Part shown: positions 18,029-31,596 of the stretch, piece by piece | How positions within the stretch are numbered: the stretch's first letter is position 1 | Layout: each line of letters starts with the position of its first letter | Source: Litchfieldella anticariensis FP35 = DSM 16096 | GTDB taxonomy: Bacteria > Pseudomonadota > Gammaproteobacteria > Pseudomonadales > Halomonadaceae | Direction: 5' to 3' | NCBI RefSeq assembly: GCF_000409775.1 | Contig: NZ_KE332377.1 | Span: 62,001 to 126,000 of the forward strand | DNA: 64,000 nucleotides | Translations under genes and position numbers: made by a program | The notes under the pieces: model-generated | Told to the model about the DNA's origin: nothing | Database searches by the model: none | The model's input: the letters and a program-made list of their open reading frames with translations, nothing else

Positions 18029-18109
18029 CGAAGACTCCTTTTCAGCGTGACCGGCTAAGCGTGGTATCCGGGGAAACGGCATGAGAACAGCCATTTCCCC
18101 AGGATCATT

Positions 18110-19560
<1,451 letters not shown>

Positions 19561-19564
<4 letters not shown>

Positions 19565-21021
19565 GCGTTCTCCTCGCCGAGAGCTGGCCGTTGGCGGTGC
19601 CAGTCGGTGGCTTGCTGGAACTGATGGGCGATGTTGAGCAGTTGCGGCTCGGCGAAATACGGGCCCAGGATCTGTAGACCGATCGGGCGCGAGCCAGCGA
19701 GCCCTGCCGGTATGCTGATGCCGGGAATGCCCGCCAGGTTGATGGCAATGGTGTAGATGTCCTGCAGATACATCGATACCGGATCCTTCTTGGCGCCCAA
19801 GTCGAAGGCCGGTGTCGGTGACGCCGGGCCCATCAGCACGTCGACATCCTCGAAGGCATCGAGGAAGTCCTGGCGGATCAGGCGGCGGACTTGCTGGGCC
19901 TTCTTGTAGTAGGCATCGAAGAAGCCTTCCGACAAGGTATGTGTGCCGATCAGGATGCGCCGCTTGACTTCCTCGCCAAAGCCCTCGGCGCGCGTACGCT
20001 CGTAAAGATCGATCAGATCCTTGGGGTTGTCGCAGCGATGACCGAAGCGAACGCCATCGTAGCGTGACAGATTGGACGAGGCCTCGGCCGGGGCGATCAC
20101 GTAATAGGCGGGAATGGCGTGATGGGTATGCGGCAGGCTGACCTCACGCACCGTGGCACCGAGCGACTCATAGACACGTACCGCTTCGCGTACTGCCGCT
20201 TCCACGTTGGGATCGAGGCCGTCGCCGAAGTACTCTTTGGGCAGGCCGATCTTGAGCCCCGACAGCGAGGCGCCGAGCTCTTCCCGATAGTCGGGCACGC
20301 CGCGTGCCACGCTGGTGGAGTCACGCAAATCATGACCGGCGATGGCGCCAAGCAGCCAAGCACAATCCTCGGCCGTGCGTGCCATGGGGCCGGCTTGGTC
20401 AAGGCTCGACGCATAGGCGATGATGCCGTAGCGCGATACGCGGCCGTAAGTAGGCTTGAGACCGGTGATTCCACAGAATGACGCTGGCTGGCGGATCGAT
20501 CCGCCGGTATCGGTGCCCAGTGCGGCAGGTACCAGGCCAGCGGCGACAGCGGCGGCACTACCGCCGGAGCTACCGCCGGGTACAGCGGTAAGGTCCCAAG
20601 GGTTCTTCACTGGACCATAGAAGCTGTTCTCGTTCGACGAGCCCATGGCGAACTCGTCCATGTTTGTCTTGCCCAGGCATACAGTGCCGGCGTGTTTAAG
20701 TTTCTCTACCACAGTGGCATCGTAGGGCGAGATGAAGTTATCGAGCATCCGCGAGCCGCAAGTGGTTTTCACTCCTTCGGTACAGAAAATGTCCTTCAGA
20801 GCCAGAGGAAGGCCGGTAAGTGGGCCAGCTTCACCCTTGGCGCGGGCTTGGTCGGCGCGATCAGCATCGGCCAAGGCTTGTTCGGCGGTAATGGTGATGA
20901 AGCTGTTGAGTTCGCCGTCGAGAGCGTCGATACGCCCCAGTAGGCTTTGGGTCAGCTCTCGGCTGGAGAACTCACCGGCGGTGAGCGCCGCGGCGAGCTC
21001 GGTCAATGTCTTGTCATGCAT
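19561..21021 (-). CDS. gatA: Asp-tRNA(Asn)/Glu-tRNA(Gln) amidotransferase subunit A
   Basis: Amidase subunit that releases ammonia from glutamine for the transamidation of Glu-tRNA(Gln) or Asp-tRNA(Asn). The 486-residue protein has the amidase signature with the Lys-cisSer-Ser triad at Lys76 ([10 protein letters not shown]), Ser151 (PGGSSGGS) and Ser175 ([10 protein letters not shown]). Presence of gatCAB suggests that glutamine or asparagine is charged indirectly. It is 65 bp downstream of gatC and overlaps gatB by 4 bp. Confidence 0.97.
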
Positions 21022-21086
21022 GTGGAGTTTGGCTCCGGGTCAAGGCTTGTGGCACTTCTTGGTCGAACGAAAGCATGGGTGACGAC

Positions 21087-21374
21087 TCATTCCACCACGC
21101 GCGGGACCAAGTAGAGACCATCTGCGACAGCCGGCGCACAACGCTGGAAGTGATCGCGTTGGTCGGTTTCGGTGACTTCGTCGGCGCGCAGGCGTTGGGT
21201 GCTGTCCAGAGGGTGGGCCAGCGGGGCGACCCCCTTAGTATCGACGGCCTGCAACTGATCGGCCATCGCGAGAATGCGTCCCAGGTCGTCGACATAGTGT
21301 GAAGCCTCGTCGTCTCCTAGGGCGATTCGGGCGAGATGCGCTGCCCGCTGTACGTCCGCATGTTCAAGCGACAT
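21087..21374 (-). CDS. gatC: Asp-tRNA(Asn)/Glu-tRNA(Gln) amidotransferase subunit C
   Basis: A 95-residue subunit that clamps GatA to GatB. The family start (VQRAAHLARIALGDDEASHYVDDLGRIL) and the DEVTETDQRD region are visible. It is the first gene of the operon. The upstream 184 bp, shared with divergent mreB, contain an AT-rich core with a TATGAT-like -10 on this strand. Confidence 0.95.
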   Translation of the reverse strand: MSLEHADVQRAAHLARIALGDDEASHYVDDLGRILAMADQLQAVDTKGVAPLAHPLDSTQRLRADEVTETDQRDHFQRCAPAVADGLYLVPRVVE

Positions 21375-21549
21375 GGCAGTGATTCCTCAAGCGTTGTTCG
21401 CGTCATGGACCGCCGCACTTGGCCACGATCCCATAAATAACCGAAAAAGGTATCATATATTGGCGTTTCTGGCAGGCACTCTTGCTTGCCGCTTACCACG
21501 GGCGATGATACCGTTTGCATCCGCACAGGGTTCCGGTCTGGACAGGTGA

Positions 21550-22596
<1,047 letters not shown>

Positions 22597-22656
22597 CGTA
22601 TCGTTTGGCTGTCTTCGGGGGGGACGCCTATCAAACCGCTGTTCTCGCACGGACCG

Positions 22657-23532
22657 GTGCCCGGCTATCGCATGCTGCTGTGTGCGATAGCCGCCTTTGC
22701 CTTGATGTTCGCTGAAGATCGATTTTCGCGCATGGAAGACCTGCGGGCCCAGTTGTCCACGGTGGTAGCGCCTATTCAGTGGGCCGTCAGTGTTCCTAGT
22801 GATGTGTTGACCTGGACTTCGTTGGCGTTGTCCGAGCAGCGCGAACTGGTGGAAGAGAATCGTCTCCTGCGCGAACAGTTGTTGATGTTGTCGCATCGTG
22901 TTCAGCGCATGGCTAGCCTGACCGCCGAGAATGTACGCCTGCGTGAGCTGCTGCATGCCGCGCGTCGGGACGATGTCCCCTATATCACCGCGGAACTGTT
23001 GTCGCTGGATTCCGACCCTTTCACCTATCAGATGGTGGTCGATCGGGGTCGTCGCGACGGCGTCTATGTCGGCCAGCCGGTGATGGATGCCTCGGGACTG
23101 GTAGGGCAGGTGATCGCCGTGTCGGCCTATTCCAGTCGGATTCTGATGCTGGCCGATGCCAGCCATGCGTTGCCGGTGCAGGTCAATCGCAATGGGCTGC
23201 GCTTCATCGTTCAAGGAACCGGACATTATGAGGCCCTCGATGTCCTGCATGTGCCGGATACTGCAGATATTCGTGCCGGTGATTTATTGACGACCTCGGG
23301 GCTTGCGGGGCGCTTCCCGATCGGTTATCCGGTGGCCAGAGTCGTCGAAGTCGAGCACGACCCCGGTCAGCCATTCGCTCGCGTGACCGCACGACCGGTA
23401 GCGCAGCTAGAACGTTCGCGCCATTTCCTGCTGCTGTTTCCACCACCTCCGCCGGCGTCCAGTGATGAATTGTCCTTATGGGACGGGTCCTTTTCGGTCG
23501 ATGAGCCGCCACAGCTCAAGGGGGAGCCATAA
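22657..23532 (+). CDS. mreC: rod shape-determining protein MreC
   Basis: Bitopic inner-membrane protein that links MreB to the elongation enzymes. One N-terminal membrane helix (about 5-22) is followed by a coiled coil (about 60-100, EENRLLREQLLMLSHRVQRM) and a periplasmic beta domain. From GTG it is 291 residues. However, the codons just upstream read I-K-P-L-F-S-H-G-P, which resembles the conserved MreC N-terminus and would start at an ATC codon (22630) with a run of seven G as ribosome site. No ATG, GTG or TTG lies between the mreB stop and 22657. It overlaps mreD by 1 base. Confidence 0.93.
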   Translation: MPGYRMLLCAIAAFALMFAEDRFSRMEDLRAQLSTVVAPIQWAVSVPSDVLTWTSLALSEQRELVEENRLLREQLLMLSHRVQRMASLTAENVRLRELLHAARRDDVPYITAELLSLDSDPFTYQMVVDRGRRDGVYVGQPVMDASGLVGQVIAVSAYSSRILMLADASHALPVQVNRNGLRFIVQGTGHYEALDVLHVPDTADIRAGDLLTTSGLAGRFPIGYPVARVVEVEHDPGQPFARVTARPVAQLERSRHFLLLFPPPPPASSDELSLWDGSFSVDEPPQLKGEP

Positions 23533-24020
23533 TGGCAAAGGTCGGCCCGCAAGGCATGTTGCTGGTCTGGGTAAGCCTGTTGTTGGCGCTCTGTCTGCAG
23601 GTGATGCCGCTGGCCGATGTATGGCTGATGTGGCGTCCCGACTGGTTGGGTCTGATGTTGATCTACTGGTGTGTGTCAGCACCGCAACGGGTAGGCGTGA
23701 TGCACGGCTTCGTGTTGGGGCTGCTGCTGGACCTGATCGAGGGCTCCCCGTTGGGGCAGAATGCTCTGACGCTGTCACTGCTAGCCTTCCTGTGCGCTTT
23801 GGTTTATCAGCGTCTGCGTGCCTATTCGCTGGTGCAGCAGGCAGTGCTGGTCTTCGTGCTGCTGGGATTGGTGCAACTGGTTGAGCAGTGGCTGCAGACG
23901 ATATTCGGACCATTCTCCATCCATTTGGCTTTTTTGCTGCCATCACTGATCGGTGCCGTGCTCTGGCCATGGTTGTTCACTATGCTGCAGGCCTTGCGCC
24001 GGCGCTTGTCCGTCATCTGA
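23532..24020 (+). CDS. mreD: rod shape-determining protein MreD
   Basis: A 162-residue integral membrane protein with about five hydrophobic segments and few charged residues, typical of MreD. It helps assemble the elongasome with MreC. The start ATG overlaps the mreC stop as TAATG, so translation is coupled. maf follows after 25 bp. Confidence 0.93.
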   Translation: MAKVGPQGMLLVWVSLLLALCLQVMPLADVWLMWRPDWLGLMLIYWCVSAPQRVGVMHGFVLGLLLDLIEGSPLGQNALTLSLLAFLCALVYQRLRAYSLVQQAVLVFVLLGLVQLVEQWLQTIFGPFSIHLAFLLPSLIGAVLWPWLFTMLQALRRRLSVI

Positions 24021-24045
24021 AACGCAGTTGCTGGAAGGAAACGAG

Positions 24046-24633
24046 ATGACCATAACCGCCAAGCTCTGCCTGGCTTCCGCCTCGCCCCGGCGTCTGGAAT
24101 TGCTGTCATCCATTGGTGTCGTCGTCGAAACTCGGCCTGTGGATATCGATGAGTCGCTGCGCCATGGTGAAACCCCTTCCGAATATGTTGCGCGACTCGC
24201 ACGGGGTAAAGCGTTGGCCGGTGCTTGCCTGTCGACATTGCCGGTGCTCGGTGCGGATACCGTGGTAGTGCATCAAGGGCGTGTCCTAGGCAAACCTCAA
24301 AACCGGGAGCATGCACGTGAGATGCTCACGGCACTTTCCGGCACCTCTCATGAGGTGCTGACCGCTGTGGCCTTGAGTGGCCCGGTAGGTCTATTGGAGC
24401 GCTGCGTTACCACCCGCGTTTGCATGCGTGAAATCCAGGAACGAGAAATTGCCGCCTACTGGGCCACCGGCGAGCCGGAGGACAAGGCCGGAGGATATGC
24501 CATTCAGGGTTTGGCGGCTATTTTTGTCGAACGGATCGAAGGCAGTCATTCGGCAGTGGTTGGCTTGCCGCTGTTCGAGACCGCCGAGTTGCTGCAACGT
24601 CAGGGCGTGCCGCTATGGACGGCTATGTCATAA
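24046..24633 (+). CDS. maf: Maf-type nucleoside triphosphate pyrophosphatase (dTTP/UTP-specific, YhdE-like)
   Basis: House-cleaning enzyme that hydrolyses dTTP, UTP and modified forms. The 195-residue protein begins with the nucleotide-binding [14 protein letters not shown] and has the LGADTVV and [13 protein letters not shown] motifs and the [28 protein letters not shown] block of the YhdE group. The ATG at 24046 has GGAAGGA upstream; a longer in-frame extension into mreD is a shadow. It is placed between mreD and rng, as in E. coli. Confidence 0.94.
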   Translation: MTITAKLCLASASPRRLELLSSIGVVVETRPVDIDESLRHGETPSEYVARLARGKALAGACLSTLPVLGADTVVVHQGRVLGKPQNREHAREMLTALSGTSHEVLTAVALSGPVGLLERCVTTRVCMREIQEREIAAYWATGEPEDKAGGYAIQGLAAIFVERIEGSHSAVVGLPLFETAELLQRQGVPLWTAMS

Positions 24634-24665
24634 TGCCGGCATGAACTTTCAATAAGGAATCCCGC

Positions 24666-26129
24666 ATGAGCGGTGAAGTCTTGATTAATCTGACGCCAAT
24701 GGAGACCCGGGTGGCCGTGGTCGAGAATGGCGTTCTCCAGGAAGCTTTCATTGAACGAAGCCGGCGTCGAGGCATCGTCGGCAACATCTACAAAGGAAAG
24801 GTGGTGCGGGTTTTGCCGGGCATGCAAGCCGCCTTTATCGATATCGGTCTAGAACGAGCCGCCTTCATTCACGCTCATGAGGTCATGGCACCCAACACGC
24901 CGGCCGATGAGCAGGTATCGATCAGTCAACTTCTTAGCGAAGGGCAATCTCTGGTGGTGCAGGTCACCAAGGATCCCATAGGTTCCAAGGGTGCGCGCTT
25001 GACCACCCATCTTTCGGTACCGTCGCGTTTTCTGGTTTACATGCCCGATTCGCCGCATAACGGGGTTTCACAACGCATCGAGGATGAGCTCGAGCGCGAG
25101 CGGCTGCGCGAGCTGGTCGAGGCCTGCCACGCTGAGCAGGAGCTCGAAGTCACTGGTGGTTTCATCATCCGTACCGCTGCCGAAGGGGTGAGCAAGGATG
25201 AGTTGTTTGCCGATATGCACTTCCTGTTGCGGTTATGGCGGAGGGTCAGCGAGCGTAAGGTCACGGCAGCGGCCGGTACCGTGATTTACGATGACTTGCC
25301 GCTGTTCATTCGTACTTTGCGTGATGTCATGCGTGACGATATCGAGAAAGTGCGCATCGATTCCCGTGAGAATTACCTCAAATTGGTCGAGTTCGCCCAT
25401 GAGTTCATGCCCGGTAGCGAGGCGAAGATCGAGTATTATCCTGGCGAACGACCGATCTTCGACCTGTTCAGTGTCGAGGACGAGATCCAGAAGGCCCTGG
25501 GGCGCAAGGTGCAGCTCAAGTCCGGTGGCTATCTGGTAATCGATCCCACCGAGGCCATGACCACCATCGACGTCAATACTGGTGGTTACGTAGGGCATCG
25601 CAACCTCGAGGAAACCATTTTCAAGACCAACCTCGAGGCAGCGACTGCCATCGCCCGACAATTACGCCTCCGCAACTTGGGTGGCATCATCATCATCGAT
25701 TTCATCGACATGGAAGACCCGGAACATCAGCGCCAAGTGTTGCGCATGTTGGAGAAATCGCTGGAGCGCGATCATGCCAAGACCAAATGTACCGGCGTTA
25801 CCGAGCTGGGCCTGGTGCAGCTCACACGCAAACGTACCCGTGAAAGCCTTGAACAGACGCTGTGCGAGCCTTGTCCAACTTGTGGTGGTCGCGGCACTCT
25901 CAAGACGCCGGAAACCGTATGTTATGAGATCTTCCGCGAGATTTTGCGTGAGGAGCGCGCTTACAACGCGGAAACCTACATGGTATTGGCGTCTCAAGCG
26001 GTAGTTGATCGTTTACTCGACGAGGAATCGTCGGCAGTGGCCGATCTGGAAACTTTCATTGGCAAGACCATCCGCTTTCAGGTCGAGACACACTATTCTC
26101 AGGAGCAGTACGACATCGTACTGATGTAA
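24666..26129 (+). CDS. rng: ribonuclease G
   Basis: A 487-residue endoribonuclease of the RNase E/G family, acting in 16S rRNA 5'-end maturation and mRNA decay. An S1 RNA-binding domain (about 38-120), the catalytic region with IDVNTGGYVG (about 305) and IIIDFIDM, and the Zn-link motif CEPCPTC near residue 400 are visible. It lacks the long C-terminal scaffold of RNase E, which separates it from Rne. It lies 32 bp after maf and 3 bp before yhdP. Confidence 0.96.
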   Translation: MSGEVLINLTPMETRVAVVENGVLQEAFIERSRRRGIVGNIYKGKVVRVLPGMQAAFIDIGLERAAFIHAHEVMAPNTPADEQVSISQLLSEGQSLVVQVTKDPIGSKGARLTTHLSVPSRFLVYMPDSPHNGVSQRIEDELERERLRELVEACHAEQELEVTGGFIIRTAAEGVSKDELFADMHFLLRLWRRVSERKVTAAAGTVIYDDLPLFIRTLRDVMRDDIEKVRIDSRENYLKLVEFAHEFMPGSEAKIEYYPGERPIFDLFSVEDEIQKALGRKVQLKSGGYLVIDPTEAMTTIDVNTGGYVGHRNLEETIFKTNLEAATAIARQLRLRNLGGIIIIDFIDMEDPEHQRQVLRMLEKSLERDHAKTKCTGVTELGLVQLTRKRTRESLEQTLCEPCPTCGGRGTLKTPETVCYEIFREILREERAYNAETYMVLASQAVVDRLLDEESSAVADLETFIGKTIRFQVETHYSQEQYDIVLM

Positions 26130-26132
26130 AGG

Positions 26133-29100
26133 ATGTCTCCATTTCGCCTCTTGCTGCGCTGGGCCATGACATTGCTGGCCATTGGCCTGACCGGGGTGGC
26201 AGTGCTGCTTTTGGCGCTGCGTCTGGTGGCCAGCCAAGTCGATGAGGTGCGTCCACGCCTGGAGGCGCTGCTGTCGTCTCGTTTCAATGCCAATGTCAGC
26301 ATGGTCGAGTTGGGGGCGAGCTGGCACGGTCTGGATCCAGCCGTCGCCGTCAATGAACTGACCGTGGTATCAAGAGCGAAAGGCAGGCCGTTGCCACTGC
26401 TCGAAGTGGCAGGCGCTCGGATGCGGCTGGATAGTTCAGGGTCGTTGCGTAATGGTTTGCCGGTGGTGGAGGATGCCCGTATCCAAGGGGTCACCATTCA
26501 CCTCTACCAGACTCCTGAACGCACTTGGCATTGGCCGGATCCCGCTGAACTGCCACCGGAACTGCAACCCGATGCCAAATTCGATCTCGAGCGACTCGAT
26601 TTCTGGGTCGGGCTCTTGCTGCGTCAGCGTGTCGAGGTCGAGGATTTACGCTTGGTATTGCATGGCCAGGAACGCCAGGTGACTCTCGAGGCGCCCAGCC
26701 TATTGATGACCGGTGATCGCCAGCGTGCTCATCTGGAAGGCTTGCTGTATGTCGAAGGGGAGCGGGATGTCTCGCTGGAGGCGGCCTTGGAGGTTCTACC
26801 TGGTCGTGCTGGGCTCAGTGATTTCAATGCAGCCCTGCAGGCGCGCATGAATATCGACAGTCTGGTTCGTCTGGCTGAGGTGCTGAGCCGCAACGATCCA
26901 GTGCGTCTCGATCGTGTCTCTGGTGAAGCGGTATTGTGGGGGCGTTGGCATGAAGGAGCGCTGGCTGATGCCCGTCTCGACCTGAATATTCCTGAACTCA
27001 CCATGAGCCACGACGACCAGACTCGGCTTGCCCTCGAGAATATTCATGCTCGTGGCCAATGGTTGCGTGATGATGGAGGATGGCAAGGCTGGTTGAGCCT
27101 ATTGGGTGACGAGCCGTTGCTCGAAGCCTCTGCCGATGGACCCTCCTCGGTATCCTCAGGCTTCGCCGTTCCGCGTCATTGGCAGATGGCGGGCGATGCA
27201 ACGGGCTGGCAGCTCAAGAGCAGTGCCTTCCAACTGGATGCTCTGGCGGCTTGGCGGAGTCATCTCCCGTTGCCCGATAAACTCTCACGCTTGCTCGATA
27301 CCTTGGATCCGCGTGGTGAGGTAGCGGGGCTTGCTCTGGAGCATCGCAATGGGCATTGGAAGTCAAGAGCAGCTCTACAGGAGGCTGCTGTCTCACCTTG
27401 GGAGAACGTTCCTGGAGGGGGCCCCGTGGATGCCTGGGTCGAGACCGACGATCTGGATGGTCGGATTCGTTTCGTGGGTGTGCAAGATACCCAGCTGCAC
27501 TTCCCTGAGCTGTTCAATGGTCCCATGGAGTTGGCGTCTGCACAGGGAGAGGTTACCTGGTCCTACGATGGTGAACGAGCCACGATCAAGGGGCATGCAC
27601 TGGAAGCCAACTGGCGTGAGGCAACGGTGCAAGGCAGCTTCGATCTTGAAACTGGTGGTGGGCGGCCCGGCGAATTGGGACTGGAGCTAGCTTTCCAGAA
27701 TGTGAATGCGCTCGACACGCCACTGGTCGATTGGCTACCGGTCGGTGTCTTGGGCGATGAACTCAACGAGTGGCTGGCCCAAGGAGTGGCCGGCCGGGTT
27801 CCGGAAGGGCGACTCAGTCTTCGTCAGCCTCTCTACGATGGGATCCAACCTGAGGATGTATCCCTCGACCTCGATCTGCGAGTCGAGGATGGGCATCTAC
27901 CGTTCGCCCCGCAGTGGCCGGCGTTGGAAAACGTGGCTGGGCGCTTGAGGCTCAACGATCTGGATTTGGAAGCTCAGGTTGACCAGGCCGAAAGCCGAGG
28001 TCTATGGGCACAAGATGGCCATGTCAGCCTGGTTGATGAAAAGCTGGAAGTAAACGGCAATGTGGGGGGGAGTGCCGACGATCTACTGGCTTATGTCTCG
28101 GCGCTGCCTTTTGTCGATCTGCAGGCTCGGAACTGGGAGAGTCGTGGCGATCTGCGTGGTACCTTGGCGTTGTCCATGCCATTGGCAACTCCCGATGCCT
28201 TGACTCTCGATCTCGATACTGAGGTCGATGTTCCTTATCTTCGCCTCGTTCCCATGAACCTTCCCATTCATGACATCAATGGCGAACTTGGCTACCGGCA
28301 TCGCGATGGCCAAGGTGGGCTGACAGGAACATTGGGAGGGCGTGTTTTTGAAGGGCCAGTGCTGGCCCGTTTCGCCCCCGGCGAACAACGAGTGAGCTTC
28401 GAAGGCCGTGCTCTGGCCAATGGGGTGCTCGAATGGGCAGGCCAGGGGAAGCTGGATGCCTTGCTGACAGGGCACTTTCCTTATTCCGCACAGTTGTCAT
28501 TGGGGGGCGGTAACCAGAGGCTGCATCTCGACAGCGACCTGGCCGGGCTAGCGATCAACCTCCCGCCACCTTTCGGCAAGTCATTGCCAGAGCAGACCCC
28601 GTTATCGATCGATGCCGACCTCACTGATGGTTCGGTACAGGCGACTCTGGCCGAGCGCATGCAATTACGCTGGCGTACATGGGGACAGGGCGGTCAGGGC
28701 CAGATATGGCTGGAAACGTGGCCAGAAACACCGGTATGGCCGGACGCCGGAGGTTGGGAAGTGAACTGGCATACTCCTCGGCTGGACCCCCGAGGCTGGG
28801 TCTCGTCGCTTTCGGAAATGGAGCTGGGAGAGTTCGATGCCTCCGGTCAGACGGTTCCGGATACGCTGCGCGCCCTACGCCTGCGAACCGAGTGTCTCTA
28901 CATCCGTCAACGTTGTGTGGGGACGTTCTTTGCCAGCGCATATCCACAGAATGGAGCAAGCCATGGTTGGCGCCTGGACTTGGCTGGTAGTCTGCTGGAA
29001 GGACATGTCGATTATCGTCCAGCGAGAACTGATCAAGGACAGGGGTTCGTGGGCTCAGTCGGTGTCGGACCGGTGGATGTGACGTTATCGCGCCTGAACC

Positions 29101-30008
29101 TTGATGCTTTGCTGCCCGAGCCGGCGGAAGCGGCGAACCTCCTGGATGAGATTGACGTGGCACCGACGCCGGAAGTTTTCCCTGAATGGCTGTCCGGCCT
29201 ACCTGCCGGGCGACTGAGGGTCGGTACGTTGGAGCGTCAGGGACGGCATTTTGGGCCTCTTACCGCCATGTGGCGGGCATCTCCCGAGCAACTGGTGGTG
29301 GCACCATTGGGACTGACGATTGGCGAGGTATCGGCGCGGGGAGAGTTGGTCTGGGAAGCGGCAGGGGCGGGAGCCAGCCTGACGCGCGCGCGCCTGGCGC
29401 TGGATGGCCGGGATCTGGGGACAGCGCTTGAGCGTCTGGCGCAACCGATCTCGATTCGCAATACCTTTACCGCCGTCGACTCACAGCTCGCTTGGCCTGG
29501 CGCGCCATGGCAGTTCGCCTTGCAGCGCTCGCGTGGTAGCCTGGATATCGAGTTGCACAATGGGCGCTTTCGCTATATCGATTCCCCCTCGGCCAAGCTG
29601 ATCGGCTTACTCAATTTCGATAACCTGTTACGGCGCTTGCGACTGGATTTTTCGGATGTGACTCGTCAAGGTACGGCTTTTGACAGTGTCAATGGCAGCG
29701 CGACCCTGTATGGTGGAATTCTGGAAACTCAAGGGCCGGTAGAGATACAGGGACCGGCCACGTCCTTTACCCTCAATGGCCAAGTCGATCTGGCGCGACG
29801 TGAACTCGATCAGCATCTCGCGGTCACGGTACCATTGAGCCAGAATCTGCCATTGGCAGCGGTGGTGGCCGGGGCGCCGGTGGTTGGAGGCGCTTTATTC
29901 ATCGCCCACCGTCTATTCGGTGGGGTGATCGACGAGGCTACGCGAATTCACTACCGCGTGCGGGGGCCTTGGACCTCGCCGCAGATTGCTCTGGAAGGTG
30001 CCGAATGA
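26133..30008 (+). CDS. yhdP: YhdP, AsmA-like intermembrane phospholipid transport protein
   Basis: A 1291-residue protein close in length to E. coli YhdP. It has one N-terminal membrane helix (about 8-30) and a very long periplasmic region of repeated beta-strand segments (DUF3971) ending in the AsmA-C-like part ([17 protein letters not shown]). YhdP family proteins bridge the inner and outer membranes and move phospholipids. The ribosome site AAGG abuts the ATG, only 3 bp after rng, so coupled translation is likely. It overlaps tldD by 4 bp. Confidence 0.93.
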   Translation: MSPFRLLLRWAMTLLAIGLTGVAVLLLALRLVASQVDEVRPRLEALLSSRFNANVSMVELGASWHGLDPAVAVNELTVVSRAKGRPLPLLEVAGARMRLDSSGSLRNGLPVVEDARIQGVTIHLYQTPERTWHWPDPAELPPELQPDAKFDLERLDFWVGLLLRQRVEVEDLRLVLHGQERQVTLEAPSLLMTGDRQRAHLEGLLYVEGERDVSLEAALEVLPGRAGLSDFNAALQARMNIDSLVRLAEVLSRNDPVRLDRVSGEAVLWGRWHEGALADARLDLNIPELTMSHDDQTRLALENIHARGQWLRDDGGWQGWLSLLGDEPLLEASADGPSSVSSGFAVPRHWQMAGDATGWQLKSSAFQLDALAAWRSHLPLPDKLSRLLDTLDPRGEVAGLALEHRNGHWKSRAALQEAAVSPWENVPGGGPVDAWVETDDLDGRIRFVGVQDTQLHFPELFNGPMELASAQGEVTWSYDGERATIKGHALEANWREATVQGSFDLETGGGRPGELGLELAFQNVNALDTPLVDWLPVGVLGDELNEWLAQGVAGRVPEGRLSLRQPLYDGIQPEDVSLDLDLRVEDGHLPFAPQWPALENVAGRLRLNDLDLEAQVDQAESRGLWAQDGHVSLVDEKLEVNGNVGGSADDLLAYVSALPFVDLQARNWESRGDLRGTLALSMPLATPDALTLDLDTEVDVPYLRLVPMNLPIHDINGELGYRHRDGQGGLTGTLGGRVFEGPVLARFAPGEQRVSFEGRALANGVLEWAGQGKLDALLTGHFPYSAQLSLGGGNQRLHLDSDLAGLAINLPPPFGKSLPEQTPLSIDADLTDGSVQATLAERMQLRWRTWGQGGQGQIWLETWPETPVWPDAGGWEVNWHTPRLDPRGWVSSLSEMELGEFDASGQTVPDTLRALRLRTECLYIRQRCVGTFFASAYPQNGASHGWRLDLAGSLLEGHVDYRPARTDQGQGFVGSVGVGPVDVTLSRLNLDALLPEPAEAANLLDEIDVAPTPEVFPEWLSGLPAGRLRVGTLERQGRHFGPLTAMWRASPEQLVVAPLGLTIGEVSARGELVWEAAGAGASLTRARLALDGRDLGTALERLAQPISIRNTFTAVDSQLAWPGAPWQFALQRSRGSLDIELHNGRFRYIDSPSAKLIGLLNFDNLLRRLRLDFSDVTRQGTAFDSVNGSATLYGGILETQGPVEIQGPATSFTLNGQVDLARRELDQHLAVTVPLSQNLPLAAVVAGAPVVGGALFIAHRLFGGVIDEATRIHYRVRGPWTSPQIALEGAE

Positions 30009-31474
30009 ACCAACAGACCGCAGAAATCACCGTTCATGATGCCTTGGACTATGCCGTGGCCACGCTTCTTGCACCCGGTGGGTTGAACTTGTCGTCATTG
30101 GATACTGGTCTAGGCCATGCATTGGGGCCCGGAGTGGATTTTGCCGACCTCTATTTCCAGCGCAGTTGGCACGAGAGTTGGGTGCTGGAAGATGGTGAAG
30201 TCAAGGATGCCAGCTATGACATCGATGGTGGCGTTGGTGTACGAGCCATGGCTGGCGAGAAAACCGGTTTCGCCTATTCCAATCAGATTACCGCAGAGGC
30301 CTTGGCCGAAACTGGGCGGACTGCATCGGGAATCGCCCGTCATGGTGACCGACTGTCTGTCGCGCCTGGCGTCGTGAACCAGGCCAAGGAACGTTATGTT
30401 GGCCGTGATCCGATCTCTGGGCTTTCGGCCGAGGAAAAGATCGCCATGCTCAAGGAGGCTGATCGGGTAGCACGAGCCCAGGATCCGGCTGTCCGTCAGG
30501 TCAGCGCCTCGTTGACGGGTCTCTACGAAGTGGTACTGGTACGTGCCAGCGACGGCACTCTGGCGGCGGATGTGCGTCCTCTAGTGCGTCTCAATGTCAG
30601 TGTGATCGCTGTGCGTGACGGTCGGCGCGAGCGTGGCAGTGCCGGTGGCGGTGGGCGCTACGCCATGTTGCGATTGCGCGACGAAGGAGTGGCCGAACGC
30701 TATGCTCGCGAGGCAGTGCGTCAGGCTCTGGTCAACCTGGAGGCTGTGGATGCACCGGCTGGTCAGATGCCGGTCGTTCTAGGGGCTGGTTGGCCAGGAA
30801 TCCTGTTGCACGAAGCGGTAGGACACGGGCTGGAAGGTGATTTCAACCGCAAGGGCAGTTCCGCTTTCGCCGGACGCATGGGCGAGCGCGTAGCAGCGAA
30901 AGGGGTGACGGTGGTCGATGATGCTACCTTGGTGGATCGCCGCGGTTCGATGAGTATCGATGACGAAGGAACGCCCGGCGCTTATACGCCTTTGATCGAG
31001 GACGGCATCCTCACTGGCTACATGCAGGACAAACTCAACGCACGCCTGATGGGCATGACACCCACTGGCAATGCTCGGCGTGAATCCTACGCTCACATGC
31101 CGATGCCGCGCATGACCAATACCTACATGCTTGCCGGTCAGGATGATCCTGCCGATATCATCAAGAGCGTGAAGCGTGGTCTGTACGCGGTCAGCTTTGG
31201 AGGTGGTCAGGTAGACATCACCTCGGGCAAGTTCGTGTTTTCGGCCAGTGAGGCCTATATGATCGAGGATGGACGCATCACCGCTCCGGTCAAAGGGGCG
31301 ACGTTGATCGGTAATGGCCCCGAGGCGATGAGTCGGGTGTCGATGATCGGCCACGACCTGGAACTGGACACCGGCATTGGCGTCTGCGGCAAGGAGGGGC
31401 AGGGCGTTCCGGTGGGTGTCGGCCAGCCGACACTCAAGCTGGACGAGTTGACCGTTGGCGGTACGCAATCCTGA
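30005..31474 (+). CDS. tldD: metalloprotease TldD
   Basis: A 489-residue zinc peptidase subunit that works with TldE/PmbA to degrade unfolded peptides and mature peptides such as microcins. The HExxxH motif is HEAVGH near residue 272, followed by [15 protein letters not shown] chose the ATG at 30005 because it overlaps the yhdP stop (ATGA) and has GGAAGG upstream; a longer frame adds 12 residues. The stop TGA is the first base of a long purine repeat tract. The partner pmbA lies 728 bp downstream across the opposite-strand darP. Confidence 0.96.
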   Translation: MNQQTAEITVHDALDYAVATLLAPGGLNLSSLDTGLGHALGPGVDFADLYFQRSWHESWVLEDGEVKDASYDIDGGVGVRAMAGEKTGFAYSNQITAEALAETGRTASGIARHGDRLSVAPGVVNQAKERYVGRDPISGLSAEEKIAMLKEADRVARAQDPAVRQVSASLTGLYEVVLVRASDGTLAADVRPLVRLNVSVIAVRDGRRERGSAGGGGRYAMLRLRDEGVAERYAREAVRQALVNLEAVDAPAGQMPVVLGAGWPGILLHEAVGHGLEGDFNRKGSSAFAGRMGERVAAKGVTVVDDATLVDRRGSMSIDDEGTPGAYTPLIEDGILTGYMQDKLNARLMGMTPTGNARRESYAHMPMPRMTNTYMLAGQDDPADIIKSVKRGLYAVSFGGGQVDITSGKFVFSASEAYMIEDGRITAPVKGATLIGNGPEAMSRVSMIGHDLELDTGIGVCGKEGQGVPVGVGQPTLKLDELTVGGTQS

Positions 31475-31528
31475 AGAAGGAAGAAGGAAGAAGGAAGAAG
31501 GAAGAAGGAAGAAGGAAGAAGGAAGAAG
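31474..31528. repeat. tandem heptamer repeat (AAGAAGG) after tldD
   Basis: Seven perfect AAGAAGG units (31474-31522) plus six bases of an eighth begin on the last base of the tldD stop codon. The tract belongs to an uninterrupted purine run from 31473 to 31536 (64 nt). It is followed by a T/C-rich stretch and a short hairpin GGTGC-GAA-GCACC (31579-31591) between the convergent tldD and darP genes. Confidence 0.9.
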
Positions 31529-31596
31529 AGGAGAAATTCTTATTTCTTCAGTCTTGAAGCGACGTCTTCCGTCTTCCAGGTGCGAAGCACCGATCT

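Noticed and set aside
31474-31528. possible CRISPR-like array
   Set aside because: The units are contiguous 7-mers without spacers; this is a simple tandem repeat.
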